Origin: RUG12461 sp045657665
Lineage (GTDB): Bacteria; Bacillota; Clostridia; Lachnospirales; Lachnospiraceae
NCBI GenBank assembly: GCA_045657665.1
Contig: JAZOTN010000023.1
Location: 21,197 to 85,196 of the forward strand
Direction: 5' to 3'
Length of the DNA: 64,000 bases
The notes under the pieces were generated by a model that ran no database searches, had not been told where the DNA came from, and saw nothing but the letters and a program-made list of their open reading frames with translations. A program made the translations under genes and the position numbers. Below, piece by piece: positions 34,435-43,618 of this stretch; positions within the stretch are counted from its first letter, which is position 1; the number at the start of each line of letters is the position of its first letter.

Positions 34435-35367
34435 AGTTCCATTTTTTTCAGCAATATCTGAAAGAGGGCGTATCATAATGTTTGTATAGTCAACGGCGGC
34501 GACGTAGAGTTCCGGAAGGACTTTATCGAACCGCCGCATCCATTCCGGAGCAATTCCGATATAGCGTGCCACATCAGCAGGTGCTGCTCCGCAGACCAGC
34601 ATATAAGCAGCGGATCCATTCCGGATATCACTTAATGTAAAATGTGGAGTTTCCTCCGAGGGCAGATATTTTAAATACAGACGCTCCAGATCTCTTATGC
34701 GAAGAGGATTGCCCCGCTTATTATGAAAGAGATAGGCGGATTGGGAAACCTCACTGTCCCCGATAAATTCCTGGATCATACTGAGTATATCCGGCGGCAG
34801 CTTTACATACCGTTTTGTATTTCGGAAACAATACTCAATTCCAACATTCCCGTTCTTATCCTGAACAAAATCCTCATATTTTAAAATACAGATTTCTCCG
34901 GCTGACAGTGCACAGCGTATCATCAAAGATAAAATGAGATAGAGCTGCGGATCATCCTCCGCTTTTTGAAGGATATGATTGAGATCATCAATATCAGGGA
35001 CATTTTTTGGTGTCAGGTATTCTTCATCCTGCGGGATGGAAACCTTTTGGAACGGATTATGGAGATAACTTTGCTGGAGTTCGAAAAGGTAGGAATGGCG
35101 AAGTATGAAATTGGAAACGGATTTCAGCCTTGCCAGCTTCACCCGGATGGTTTTAAGAGACTGCTTTCCGCTGTTTCGGAGCATCAGCAGATGATTGAAG
35201 TAAGACTGGGCATCTGCTTCGCTCAGAACTAAAAAATCCTTCTTTAAATAATGACAGATGTCCTTCAAAATCGCGAAATAATCAGATTTTGATTTTGGCG
35301 TATTAAGCGTTTTTGCGAACATCGGCCAGATTTCATTTTCAAATAAAGGTGAAAAAAAATCGTCCAT
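34420..35367 (-). CDS. Tyrosine-recombinase-like protein with lost catalytic residues
   Basis: A 315-residue protein with the phage-integrase architecture: an N-terminal SAM-like DNA-binding domain (about 10-115) and a catalytic-type domain (about 120-300). Key positions differ. The box-I LRxGEL arginine reads LSAGEI near 155. The box-II HDLRH reads LSDIRNG near 250, so the first histidine is Ser, though the Arg remains. The closing LGH reads IGI. A tyrosine is present in VAAVDYTN near 290. It probably binds DNA without normal recombination, or is a diverged XerC-like factor. It converges on rep and shares its terminator, so it may belong to replicon maintenance (dimer resolution, inferred). 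Confidence 0.75.
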   Translation of the reverse strand: MDDFFSPLFENEIWPMFAKTLNTPKSKSDYFAILKDICHYLKKDFLVLSEADAQSYFNHLLMLRNSGKQSLKTIRVKLARLKSVSNFILRHSYLFELQQSYLHNPFQKVSIPQDEEYLTPKNVPDIDDLNHILQKAEDDPQLYLILSLMIRCALSAGEICILKYEDFVQDKNGNVGIEYCFRNTKRYVKLPPDILSMIQEFIGDSEVSQSAYLFHNKRGNPLRIRDLERLYLKYLPSEETPHFTLSDIRNGSAAYMLVCGAAPADVARYIGIAPEWMRRFDKVLPELYVAAVDYTNIMIRPLSDIAEKNGTNKKD

Positions 35368-35591
35368 TACACCACCATATCGTCGTCATATATATAGAGC
35401 AGCCATAATTATAATATGTGACATGTAAAAAAACAAGGAAATTTTTTTAAGGATGTATCAAAACCTGTTATTAACGGAAAAAACGAAAAACAACATGAAA
35501 TAATAAAAGAGTTAGGATAAGAAAAATACAGTTTGCCTGTTGAAAACCACTAGAGCATTTTCGGTAATATATGGCGTCGATCCAAGTTTGA

Positions 35592-35620
35592 TTGATTTTT
35601 GAAAAAAAATGCGATAAGAT
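35592..35620 (+). promoter_or_regulatory. Promoter of mgtE
   Basis: TTGATT, 17 bp, TAAGAT, 50 nt before the mgtE ATG. The 300-nt leader region 35,368-35,670 has no M-box-like structure that I can see, and no gene. Confidence 0.55.
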
Positions 35621-35670
35621 AGCTATTAGCGTGAAAGAACGGTCGATCAGGCCGGGAAAGGAGAGTCGGT

Positions 35671-37104
35671 ATGGCAGAATTGGAATTGACAGAAGAGAAG
35701 ACAGAAGAACCGGTTGACCGAAAGGCACCGGAGAGACCGGATTATGCGGAAGACATTGCTGCTCTGATCAAAAATACTGACTCTCTGAAAGAGCTTCGGG
35801 AACTTCTGGAGGCTTACCATGAAAACGATATAGCTGATGCGCTTCCGCTTTTGACATCAACAGAGCGTAAAAAGCTTTATCGAAGCATCGGAATGGATAA
35901 GACTTCCGAGATTTTTACCTATCTTGACGATGTCAGCACTTATCTGGATGAGATCGACGCGGAAAAAGCGGCAGATATTGTCGAGGGAATGGATGCGGAC
36001 GATGCAGTTGATGTCCTTGACGAACTGGATGAAAACAAACGTCAGGAGTTGACTGATCTTCTGGAGGAAGATGCCAAGAAGGATATCGATCTGATCAGTT
36101 CCTATACGGATGATGAGATCGGCAGCAAGATGACGACCAACTATGTTTCCATGAATCGAGGTCTTTCCATTGCCGATGCGATGAAATCGCTTGTTCGTCA
36201 GGCGGCCGATAATGATAATATCTCAACAATCTATACTGTAAACGATGACGGAACCTTTTACGGGGCGCTCGAGCTGACCGATCTGATACGAGCCAGAAAA
36301 GACGATAACATGGCCGAGCTGATCACGACCTCGTATCCTTATGTCTATGCAACGGAAACGATTGATGAATGTTTTGAGGATCTGAGAGATTATTCGGAGG
36401 ATTCGATACCGGTTCTGGATCATGATATGAGAATTCTCGGGGTTATTACTTCACAGGATATCGTCGAAGTTGTCGATGAGGAAATGGGAGAGGACTACGC
36501 AAAGCTGGCAGGTCTTCTTGCAGAAGAAGAGATGAAGGAACCGCTTAAGGAAAGTATAAGAAAGCGAATCCCCTGGCTGGTGATATTGCTGTTCCTTGGT
36601 CTTTTGGTGTCATCGGTTGTCGGGTCATTTGAAGGCGTGATTGCTTCACTGCCGGCGATTGTCAGTTTCCAGTCGGTTATTCTTGGCATGTCCGGAAATG
36701 CCGGAACGCAGTCACTGGCTGTTACGATCCGTGTGATCTCTGATGAGGAATTAACCGGAAAGCAGAAAGTGGGACTGGTTTTTAAGGAAATGAGAGTCGG
36801 TCTAGTAAACGGACTGCTGATCGGAGGCCTTGCTTTTTGTGTTTCGGCTCTTTTTATCATCCTGTCAAAGGGAATCGCCGGCGTTGCTGCATTTATGATG
36901 GCCGGATGCGTCGGCGTTGCTCTGGTGCTTGCCATGATGGTATCCAGTTGTACCGGCGCGGCAATACCGCTGTTTTTTAAAAGAATCGGTGTAGATCCTG
37001 CGGTGGCAAGCGGCCCACTTATTTCCACGTTGAATGATCTGATCGCCGTAATTGCCTATTATGGGCTGGCATGGCTTCTTTTAATTCAGGTATTGAATCT
37101 CTAA
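35671..37104 (+). CDS. mgtE: Magnesium transporter MgtE
   Basis: Mg2+ channel of the inner membrane. Order: cytoplasmic N-domain of helical superhelix repeats (about 25-150; KAADIVEGMDADDAVDVLDEL), two CBS domains (about 155-285; the Mg2+ sensor), then five membrane helices from about 295 to 475 with the pore motif SGNAGTQSLA. Length (477) is normal, and RBS GGGAAAGGAG precedes the ATG. The stop codon is inside the first of three strong hairpins. It stands alone, without partner genes. Confidence 0.96.
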   Translation: MAELELTEEKTEEPVDRKAPERPDYAEDIAALIKNTDSLKELRELLEAYHENDIADALPLLTSTERKKLYRSIGMDKTSEIFTYLDDVSTYLDEIDAEKAADIVEGMDADDAVDVLDELDENKRQELTDLLEEDAKKDIDLISSYTDDEIGSKMTTNYVSMNRGLSIADAMKSLVRQAADNDNISTIYTVNDDGTFYGALELTDLIRARKDDNMAELITTSYPYVYATETIDECFEDLRDYSEDSIPVLDHDMRILGVITSQDIVEVVDEEMGEDYAKLAGLLAEEEMKEPLKESIRKRIPWLVILLFLGLLVSSVVGSFEGVIASLPAIVSFQSVILGMSGNAGTQSLAVTIRVISDEELTGKQKVGLVFKEMRVGLVNGLLIGGLAFCVSALFIILSKGIAGVAAFMMAGCVGVALVLAMMVSSCTGAAIPLFFKRIGVDPAVASGPLISTLNDLIAVIAYYGLAWLLLIQVLNL

Positions 37105-37224
37105 GGAAAGACGGATTAAATCAGGCTTTCCTTAGAGACCTCCGGCAGGAAGCGCAGAAAATCGCAGTTGAAGACGCTTCGCGTCGCGATTTTCGCGCGG
37201 GAAACGCTTTAATCAGCGTTTCCC
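37098..37224. other. Three consecutive strong hairpins after mgtE
   Basis: Hairpin 1: a 13-bp perfect stem, 37098-37110 with 37126-37138, covering the mgtE stop. Hairpin 2: AAAATCGC / GCGATTTT (37158-37165, 37186-37193) with an inner GACGC-TTC-GCGTC stem. Hairpin 3: a 10-bp perfect stem GGGAAACGCT / AGCGTTTCCC (37199-37224). Hairpins 1 and 3 share GGAAA...GATTAAA in opposite orientation. None ends in a clear U run, so this is either double-stranded-end protection for convergent mgtE and ykuD transcripts, or a palindromic repeat or small RNA. Confidence 0.6.
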
Positions 37225-37249
37225 TAGAATAACCCCGGCAATCAACTGT

Positions 37250-38845
37250 TTATTGGGGAATTGCAACCGCAGAAGGATCGATGAGACCGAGTGCTGCTGC
37301 GAGTGCAGCCTGTTCTGCTGCGGCCTGAGCGGCTGCAGCGGCATCATTTGCAGCTTTTTGCTCTGCGGCATTTTCTGCGGCATCCTTATCGTAGGAATAT
37401 GCATTCGAGATACGTGCGTTCTCTGCAGTCAGTACTACAGGGTCACGATAGTACGCGATCACGGGCGTGCCCTTTTCCACAATCCCGAAAAGCTCTTCTG
37501 CGGCTTCTTTCGGAACATTGATGCATCCGTGAGAACCACTCGTTTTATAGATCTCTCCGCCAAACGCACTGCGCCAGTCTGCGTCGTGTATTCCCACGTT
37601 ATAGGCAAAAGGCATGAAATAGGTGACATCAGACTGATAGTTCTCTCCGACAAGTGTAGCCGGGCTTTCTTTGTAAACAATCTTAAAGATACCGTCCGGT
37701 GAACCGTTGTTTTTACTGATATTTCCGGATACGATATCGGTATCGAGGACAAGAGAGCCTTCTTTATAATAATAAAGATGCTGGTTGGTATAGTCGATCT
37801 CGATATAGGTATCGCCGATATCGTCATCTCCGCGATAAAGAGCGGTTTGTTCATAAACGGGTTCCCGTGTAACGGGTTTTCCGCTCGAAAGATCGGACAG
37901 GATCTGTTCCGCTTCCCCGGCTTTGTCAAGTACCCATCCGTAGTCTCCTCCGCCGATCTGGATAGTATTGCCGTCTGTCGTTTTGAATTCTCTTGTCTTT
38001 CCGTAAGTATTAAGCTCGTAGGCCAGCGACTGTGCATAATCAGCGACTTTTTCTTCGTTGATGGATACGTTTGTGCCGTCGATGTCAAGGAGTGTGGCGA
38101 TTTTTCCGCTGTCGAGACGGAGATCTTTTCCTTCAACGAGATATGTGATCTCGGCTTGCATATAGGAATCCATGGAATCCTTGATCAATGAGATTTCCGG
38201 ACTTTCCGTGGTAATGGAAGGCGACAGATAGCAATCATCCGAAAGGGTCAGGGTTTCCATCTGGTTTTCCACAGCGTCACGTATTTCCCGCTGGACGTTT
38301 TCGGGGACCACAGTGGTTCCCGCAGCTTCAGGAACGAGTTCATAGCCGGTTTCGGAAACCGTGAGTCTTGCATCCTGTGGCGGCTCCATATTAGAGGGAT
38401 CCATAAATGAAAAGCCGGAAACCAGATCATATAAAGCGGTTTCGTCAAATACGATCTCATCATTGAGCTCGTAGTTCTTTTCGCCGGTAAGATTCCCGAG
38501 AAAAGCTATTCCGACCTGATCGGACAGGATCTGATCAACTTCTCCGGTATTTGTATATCTGCAATTGATATCGTCTCCGCGGACCAGATATTTGTCTCCG
38601 TTCCGATCAAGAACGGTAAGGAGATAGCTGGCTGCCTGGTCAGAAAGCTTTTCTTCCACATAAGCAGCATCCTTTCCGGCGCAGTTAATGCCGAGGATCC
38701 GCGTGTTCGGGAAAAAATGCGTTTCATAATAGATGGAAAAACCGATCAGTGCGATCAGCAATACTGCTGCTGTTCCGATCAGGATCAGCAGCAGAGCGCG
38801 TATTCTGGCGCGCCGTTTTCTTCGTCTGCGTCTTGCTTCGTTCAT
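37250..38845 (-). CDS. L,D-transpeptidase (YkuD) with peptidoglycan-binding repeats
   Basis: Cell-wall cross-linking enzyme, 531 residues. A basic N-terminus (RRRRKRRARIR) and one membrane helix about 15-40 anchor it. Two PG_binding_4-type domains follow (about 50-300; SLAYELNTYG and GGDYGWVLDKAGEAEQIL). The YkuD catalytic domain spans about 340-480, with the motif NVGIHDADW...GSHGCINVP and the nucleophile cysteine in SHGC near residue 436. The Ala/Gln-rich tail (AAQAAAEQAALAAALG) is low complexity. It makes 3-3 peptide links with resistance to beta-lactams in other species. It is the only gene on its strand here and is divergent from the DUF1846 gene. Confidence 0.93.
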   Translation of the reverse strand: MNEARRRRRKRRARIRALLLILIGTAAVLLIALIGFSIYYETHFFPNTRILGINCAGKDAAYVEEKLSDQAASYLLTVLDRNGDKYLVRGDDINCRYTNTGEVDQILSDQVGIAFLGNLTGEKNYELNDEIVFDETALYDLVSGFSFMDPSNMEPPQDARLTVSETGYELVPEAAGTTVVPENVQREIRDAVENQMETLTLSDDCYLSPSITTESPEISLIKDSMDSYMQAEITYLVEGKDLRLDSGKIATLLDIDGTNVSINEEKVADYAQSLAYELNTYGKTREFKTTDGNTIQIGGGDYGWVLDKAGEAEQILSDLSSGKPVTREPVYEQTALYRGDDDIGDTYIEIDYTNQHLYYYKEGSLVLDTDIVSGNISKNNGSPDGIFKIVYKESPATLVGENYQSDVTYFMPFAYNVGIHDADWRSAFGGEIYKTSGSHGCINVPKEAAEELFGIVEKGTPVIAYYRDPVVLTAENARISNAYSYDKDAAENAAEQKAANDAAAAAQAAAEQAALAAALGLIDPSAVAIPQ

Positions 38846-38951
38846 AGTTTTTATTTTTTCCGACAGATGATGTCAGCGATAGTATATCATAGTGTTTGAA
38901 AAAAAGCATTAAGAGGGTTATAGTAATCCTATTGGAAGTAGGAGGCTGCAT

Positions 38952-40418
38952 ATGAAAAAAACCGGGTTTGACTCAGACAAATATCTAAAGCTTCAATCGG
39001 AGCATATCAAGGAAAGGATTGCTAAGTTTGGGAAACTGTATCTGGAATTCGGAGGAAAGCTGTATGATGATTATCATGCATCAAGGGTTCTGCCCGGATT
39101 TGCGCCGGATAATAAGCTGAAAATGCTGGAAGAGCTTCAGGATCAGGCGGAGATCATCATCGCGATCAGTGCGGAGGCGATTGAGCAGAATAAGATCCGC
39201 AGCGACTACGGGATTTCCTATGATGAAGATGTGCTGCGGCTGAAAGAAGTATTTGAAAGCAGAGGTTTTTATGTCAGCAGTATCGTGATCACACAGTATA
39301 CCGGTCAGCCGGCAGCCGTAAAATTCCACCAACGTCTGGAGTCACTCGGGATCAAATCATATTTCCATTATGTGATCGAGGGATATCCATCCAACATTCC
39401 GCTGATCGTCAGCGAAAACGGTTATGGGAAAAATCAGTATATCGAAACAACGCGGCAGCTTGTTGTCGTAACGGCGCCGGGTCCCGGGAGCGGAAAAATG
39501 GCTACGTGTCTTTCCCAGCTCTATCATGAAAACCAGAGAGGGATCAAAGCGGGCTATGCAAAGTTCGAGACTTTTCCGGTTTGGAATCTTCCGCTGAAGC
39601 ATCCGGTAAACCTGGCATATGAGGCGGCAACTGCGGATCTTTCCGATGTAAATATGATCGATCCGTTTCATTTGGAAGCATATGGCGAAACAACGGTCAA
39701 TTATAATCGTGACGTAGAGGTCTTTCCCGTACTGCAGGCGATCTTCGAAGGGATCCTGGGACATTGTCCATATCAGTCGCCCACGGATATGGGCGTGAAC
39801 ATGGTAGGATTTGCCATATCGGATGATGAGGTGGTTCAGGAAGCAGCAAAACAGGAGATCATCCGAAGATATTTCAATACGGCATGTGCAGTAAAACTGG
39901 GAAGATCACCGCGCGAGGAACTCTTTAAGGAGGAACTGTTACTGAAGCAGGTAGAGACACGACCGGAGGAACGGAGTGTAGTCCCGGCAGCCCTGGAAAG
40001 GGAAGAAAAAACCGGACATCCTGCAGTTGCCATATCTCTTCCGGACGGTCAGATCGTTACCGGTAAAACAACGGATCTTCTTGGCGCATCTGCTGCCGCG
40101 ATCATGAATGCGCTCAAGGTATGTGCAGGGATCCCTCATGATGTCAAGCTCGTTTCTGAGAATTCCATCCAGCCGATCCAGCATCTGAAAACAGGGTATC
40201 TCGGGGCCAAGAACCCGAGGCTCCATACGGATGAAATCCTGATCGCTCTTTCGGCAAGTGCATCCTACAATCCCTCTGCAAGGCTGGCGCTTGAACAGCT
40301 TCCGAAGCTGCGGGGAGGGGAAGCACATTCCACGGTGATCCTGTCTTCCGTGGATGAAAACATCTTTCGGAGGCTGGGGATTTCATTGACGTGCAACCCG
40401 GTCTATGAAGCAAAATAG
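38952..40418 (+). CDS. DUF1846 family protein
   Basis: A 488-residue cytoplasmic protein of a family common in Firmicutes, of unknown biochemical role. It starts KTGFDSDKYLKLQSEHIKERI and shows a glycine-rich nucleotide-type loop APGPGSGKMATC near residue 180, then HENQRGIKAGYAKFETFPVWNLPLKHPVNLAYEAATADL, which is highly typical of the family. The central part resembles a Rossmann-like/P-loop fold. The C-terminal DGQIVTGKTTDLLGASAAAIMNALK is also family-typical. ATG with AGGAGG upstream. A K+ channel gene follows after 12 nt. Confidence 0.88.
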   Translation: MKKTGFDSDKYLKLQSEHIKERIAKFGKLYLEFGGKLYDDYHASRVLPGFAPDNKLKMLEELQDQAEIIIAISAEAIEQNKIRSDYGISYDEDVLRLKEVFESRGFYVSSIVITQYTGQPAAVKFHQRLESLGIKSYFHYVIEGYPSNIPLIVSENGYGKNQYIETTRQLVVVTAPGPGSGKMATCLSQLYHENQRGIKAGYAKFETFPVWNLPLKHPVNLAYEAATADLSDVNMIDPFHLEAYGETTVNYNRDVEVFPVLQAIFEGILGHCPYQSPTDMGVNMVGFAISDDEVVQEAAKQEIIRRYFNTACAVKLGRSPREELFKEELLLKQVETRPEERSVVPAALEREEKTGHPAVAISLPDGQIVTGKTTDLLGASAAAIMNALKVCAGIPHDVKLVSENSIQPIQHLKTGYLGAKNPRLHTDEILIALSASASYNPSARLALEQLPKLRGGEAHSTVILSSVDENIFRRLGISLTCNPVYEAK

Positions 40419-40430
40419 GTCAGGTTTTTT

Positions 40431-41654
40431 ATGGAAAAAAAATCACATGTAAAATGGAGGCGCTTCCAAAAACGCCTGTTTAACATGATTTCTGTCGGAG
40501 TGGTGGATCAGCCCCTGAATCAGGCATACGATGTCATCAGTACGGTTGCGTTGATCGTAAATCTGACTGTGACGGTTCTTATGACCTTTGATAGTATCAA
40601 TGCCAGGTACGGGGGAGCATTGCTTTTCTGGGAAGCGGTAACGGTTGCTTTTTTTGCGGTGGATTATGTGCTTCGTCTTATTACTGCCCGTTATCAGTAT
40701 CCGACCGTGCCTCCGAAAAGAGCGCTCTTAAAATATATCACCTCTTTTTCAGGGATCATTGATCTTTTGTCGTTTCTCCCATATTATCTGCCGGTAGTCT
40801 TTCCATACGGAGCGGCGGTGTTCAGAATCATACGTGTAGCCCGTATCATGAGGCTGTTCCGCATAAATGCTTATTATGATTCCATGAATGTTATCGCCGT
40901 GGTTTTGAAGCGTAAGCGAAAGCAGCTTCTCTCATCGGTGTTTATTATTCTTGTGCTGATGTTTGCGGCAAGTCTTTGTATGTACAGCCTGGAGCATGAT
41001 GCACAGCCAACCGTTTTTTCAAATGCATTTTCCGGTATCTGGTGGGCAACGTCTACACTACTGACCGTGGGGTACGGAGATATTTATCCGATCACGGCGG
41101 CCGGCAAATTTGCCGGAATCATCATCACGTTTCTCGGCGTCGGAATGGTTGCCATTCCGACAGGTATTATTTCTGCCGGCTTCGTAGAACAGTATTCGAG
41201 ACTGAAAACGATAGGCGATTTTGCCGAGGATATCCGGTTTACCAAAATAAGGCTAAGCGCTAAGGACCACTGGGTCGGAAAAAAAGTGAAAGAGCTGGGT
41301 CTTCCACGGGAGACGATCCTTGCTGCGATCCAGCGCGGAGATGGAATTATTGTGCCGTATGGGGATGTGGAACTGAAATCGGGGGATACGATCATACTGG
41401 GCGCAGAATCCCTGAAAGATGATCATCCGATCGACTTGAAGGAAGTCTGTGTGGATGCGGATTCTCTGTGGAACGGAGTGGCGATCAAGGATCTGGACAT
41501 TTCCAGGCAGTCCTATATTGTTCTGGTAAAGCGAAGGGGCGAATCTTTGATTCCGAACGGGAATCTGATACTGACCGAGGGCGATCGTGTGATCCAGTAT
41601 ACGAAGATCAGCGGCGTGCGGAAAGCGGATCTGGATGAACCGGAGGAGTTGTAA
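40431..41654 (+). CDS. Six-helix potassium channel with TrkA-C (RCK-C) domains
   Basis: K+ channel subunit of 407 residues. Helices S1-S6 run from about 35 to 245. S4 carries regularly spaced arginines (FRIIRVARIMRLFRI, about 124-138), so it may be voltage-sensing. The pore filter is TVGYGD near 210-216. After S6 there are two TrkA-C-type ligand domains (about 265-325 and 345-400; GDTIILGAE and GDRVIQYTK), but no Rossmann TrkA-N domain. It follows the DUF1846 gene by 12 nt. Gating by small ligands at the TrkA-C domains is expected from the family; c-di-AMP is one such ligand in other channels (inference). Confidence 0.92.
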   Translation: MEKKSHVKWRRFQKRLFNMISVGVVDQPLNQAYDVISTVALIVNLTVTVLMTFDSINARYGGALLFWEAVTVAFFAVDYVLRLITARYQYPTVPPKRALLKYITSFSGIIDLLSFLPYYLPVVFPYGAAVFRIIRVARIMRLFRINAYYDSMNVIAVVLKRKRKQLLSSVFIILVLMFAASLCMYSLEHDAQPTVFSNAFSGIWWATSTLLTVGYGDIYPITAAGKFAGIIITFLGVGMVAIPTGIISAGFVEQYSRLKTIGDFAEDIRFTKIRLSAKDHWVGKKVKELGLPRETILAAIQRGDGIIVPYGDVELKSGDTIILGAESLKDDHPIDLKEVCVDADSLWNGVAIKDLDISRQSYIVLVKRRGESLIPNGNLILTEGDRVIQYTKISGVRKADLDEPEEL

Positions 41655-41730
41655 TAAAAAAGTTCCTTCTTTTCTGGGTTTGTGATATACTGACTATGTA
41701 TTTTATAAAATACAATTCTGTTGTTTCTGT

Positions 41731-41758
41731 TTGACTAAGTGTATTGCTTTACTATAGT
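41731..41758 (+). promoter_or_regulatory. Promoter of the GGDEF-EAL gene
   Basis: TTGACT, 16 bp, TATAGT, 25 nt before the ATG; a GGGGGAG ribosome site follows. Confidence 0.65.
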
Positions 41759-41783
41759 GAGTTGAGGCTGGGGGGAGTTACCT

Positions 41784-43454
41784 ATGGCTACAGCAGAGTA
41801 TTCTATAGCGGATATGAAACACTTCATGGGTATGATGGAGGGGATGTATGATATTGTGCGCCTCATCGATCCGATAGAATGTAAAGAACTCACTTTTGAT
41901 GAAAATCATGTGATCCACAGCCATCCCTGTTATGATGTATGGAATGCGGATCATCGCTGCAAGGACTGCAGCAGCTATCGTGCATGTCTTTCCGGAAATC
42001 GTCTTGAAAAAACCGAGTTGTTCCGCGGTACGTTATTCCACGTACAATCAAATCCCATTAAGCTGATCCAGCCGGACGGCTCTCCTTACAACTGCGTTTT
42101 GGAGCTTATTACGAGTACAAAAGCAGATGAGAAGACAAAAGGGACTTATGTGGAAAAGGAAAGACAGGAATACGCGCCGGCACTCCGTCTCAGGGACCCA
42201 CTGACGGGACTATATAACCGGGAAGGATTTATCAAAGCGGTACGCGACAAGCTGATCAACGGGCCAAAGATCAAGCGCCTTATAGTGGCTTCGGATATTA
42301 TACAGTTTCGCCTGATCCAGAATCTTTTCGGAAAAGAAAAGGGTAATGAGATCCTGCTCGAGATATCGCGCATCGTACGCCGTTATCAGGAGGATGAGGT
42401 GATTTTCGGGCGCATTTCCGAAGATCGTTTCGGGTTATGCGTGGCCGAAGATCTTTTTTATCCGGAAAAGATCGAGGAGGGGGCGGAAGAGATCCGAAAA
42501 CTTCTTTCGGACAGTGAATTTCGTATAGAAGTACGGACCGGTATTTATCGGATACGGGATGATGCACTTTCAATCCCGACAATGTTCGACCGTGCGGAAA
42601 TGGCTCTTGAGACCGTTCGAGACAGCCAGAGGGAAAAGTATGCATACTTTGATGACACCATGCTGGAAGAGATATTATATCGTCAAAAAATCATCGGAGA
42701 GTTTGATGTTTCCCTTGAAGCTGGAGAGTATCATATTTTCCTGCAGCCCCAGGTAACCTCCGACGGTCGTATTCAGGGGGCGGAGGCACTTGCAAGGATG
42801 ATCAAGGATGGCAAGATTGTTGCGCCCGGACGGTTTATCGGGATATTGGAGGATGCTGGGCTCATCGGGAGGCTGGACAGCTACATCTGGGAACTTGCGG
42901 CAAAGCAGCTTAGAAAATGGATGGGCACGGAGTTTGAGGATCTTTACATTTCCGTTAATATTTCCGCGCTCGATTTCTACTATATCGATGTCTACGATAC
43001 CGTGGTTCGACTCGTTGAAAAGTATGAGATTCCGACGGAAAGGCTTCGTCTTGAGATCACCGAAACGGCGCTTATCACAGAACCGGAAAAGCAGCTTCCG
43101 CTTATACAGCAGCTTCGCAAGAAAGGATTTCTTGTGGAGATCGATGATTTCGGAAAGGGATATTCTTCTCTCAGCATGCTGAAGGATATCGAGGCGGATG
43201 TATTGAAGATCGATATGGGTTTTCTTTCAGAGACCGAAAATGAGAGGCGCGGAGAGAAGATTCTGCGCAGCATCATCGATATGTCAAGAGATCTTGAAAT
43301 GGAGACGATCACAGAAGGAGTGGAAACAAAGGATCAGCTGAGAGGATTGGTAGATAAAGGGGTTGAGAATTTCCAGGGCTATTATTTCGCGAAACCGATG
43401 TGTATCAAGGACTTTGAGAATCTATACCGGGAAGGACTCAAATTTGAGGTATGA
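41784..43454 (+). CDS. Degenerate GGDEF plus active-type EAL c-di-GMP phosphodiesterase
   Basis: A 556-residue signalling protein without membrane helices. The N-terminal 130 residues have a Cys/His cluster (HSHPC, then CKDC and AC) and may sense metal or redox. The GGDEF-like domain (about 135-290) has RISEDRF in place of GGDEF, so it cannot make c-di-GMP. The EAL domain (about 300-556) is intact: AEALAR (about 333), NISALDF, EITETAL, IDDFGKGYSS, LKID, ITEGVET and QGYYFAKP. It therefore hydrolyses c-di-GMP. A diguanylate cyclase lies two genes downstream, giving opposed activities at one locus. Confidence 0.92.
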   Translation: MATAEYSIADMKHFMGMMEGMYDIVRLIDPIECKELTFDENHVIHSHPCYDVWNADHRCKDCSSYRACLSGNRLEKTELFRGTLFHVQSNPIKLIQPDGSPYNCVLELITSTKADEKTKGTYVEKERQEYAPALRLRDPLTGLYNREGFIKAVRDKLINGPKIKRLIVASDIIQFRLIQNLFGKEKGNEILLEISRIVRRYQEDEVIFGRISEDRFGLCVAEDLFYPEKIEEGAEEIRKLLSDSEFRIEVRTGIYRIRDDALSIPTMFDRAEMALETVRDSQREKYAYFDDTMLEEILYRQKIIGEFDVSLEAGEYHIFLQPQVTSDGRIQGAEALARMIKDGKIVAPGRFIGILEDAGLIGRLDSYIWELAAKQLRKWMGTEFEDLYISVNISALDFYYIDVYDTVVRLVEKYEIPTERLRLEITETALITEPEKQLPLIQQLRKKGFLVEIDDFGKGYSSLSMLKDIEADVLKIDMGFLSETENERRGEKILRSIIDMSRDLEMETITEGVETKDQLRGLVDKGVENFQGYYFAKPMCIKDFENLYREGLKFEV

Positions 43455-43556
43455 CAGGCATTAAAAGTACAGGAAGCATAAAAGGTATAAAAAACATAAA
43501 AAGTATTAATAATATAAAGAATATATAAAGAAATGTACGAAAGTACTAATTTTTTC

Positions 43557-43585
43557 TTGCAGACGACCGATAAAAGAGATATAAT
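43557..43585 (+). promoter_or_regulatory. Promoter of the 111-residue orphan gene
   Basis: TTGCAG, 17 bp, perfect TATAAT (43580-43585), 33 nt before the ATG at 43619. Confidence 0.75.
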
Positions 43586-43618
43586 GACAGTGTTGTTAAG
43601 GGTAAGTCGAGGATAGAA

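Noticed and set aside
35368..35670. Magnesium (M-box) riboswitch before mgtE
   Set aside because: I could not see the conserved M-box segments; only a plain promoter and ribosome site are present.
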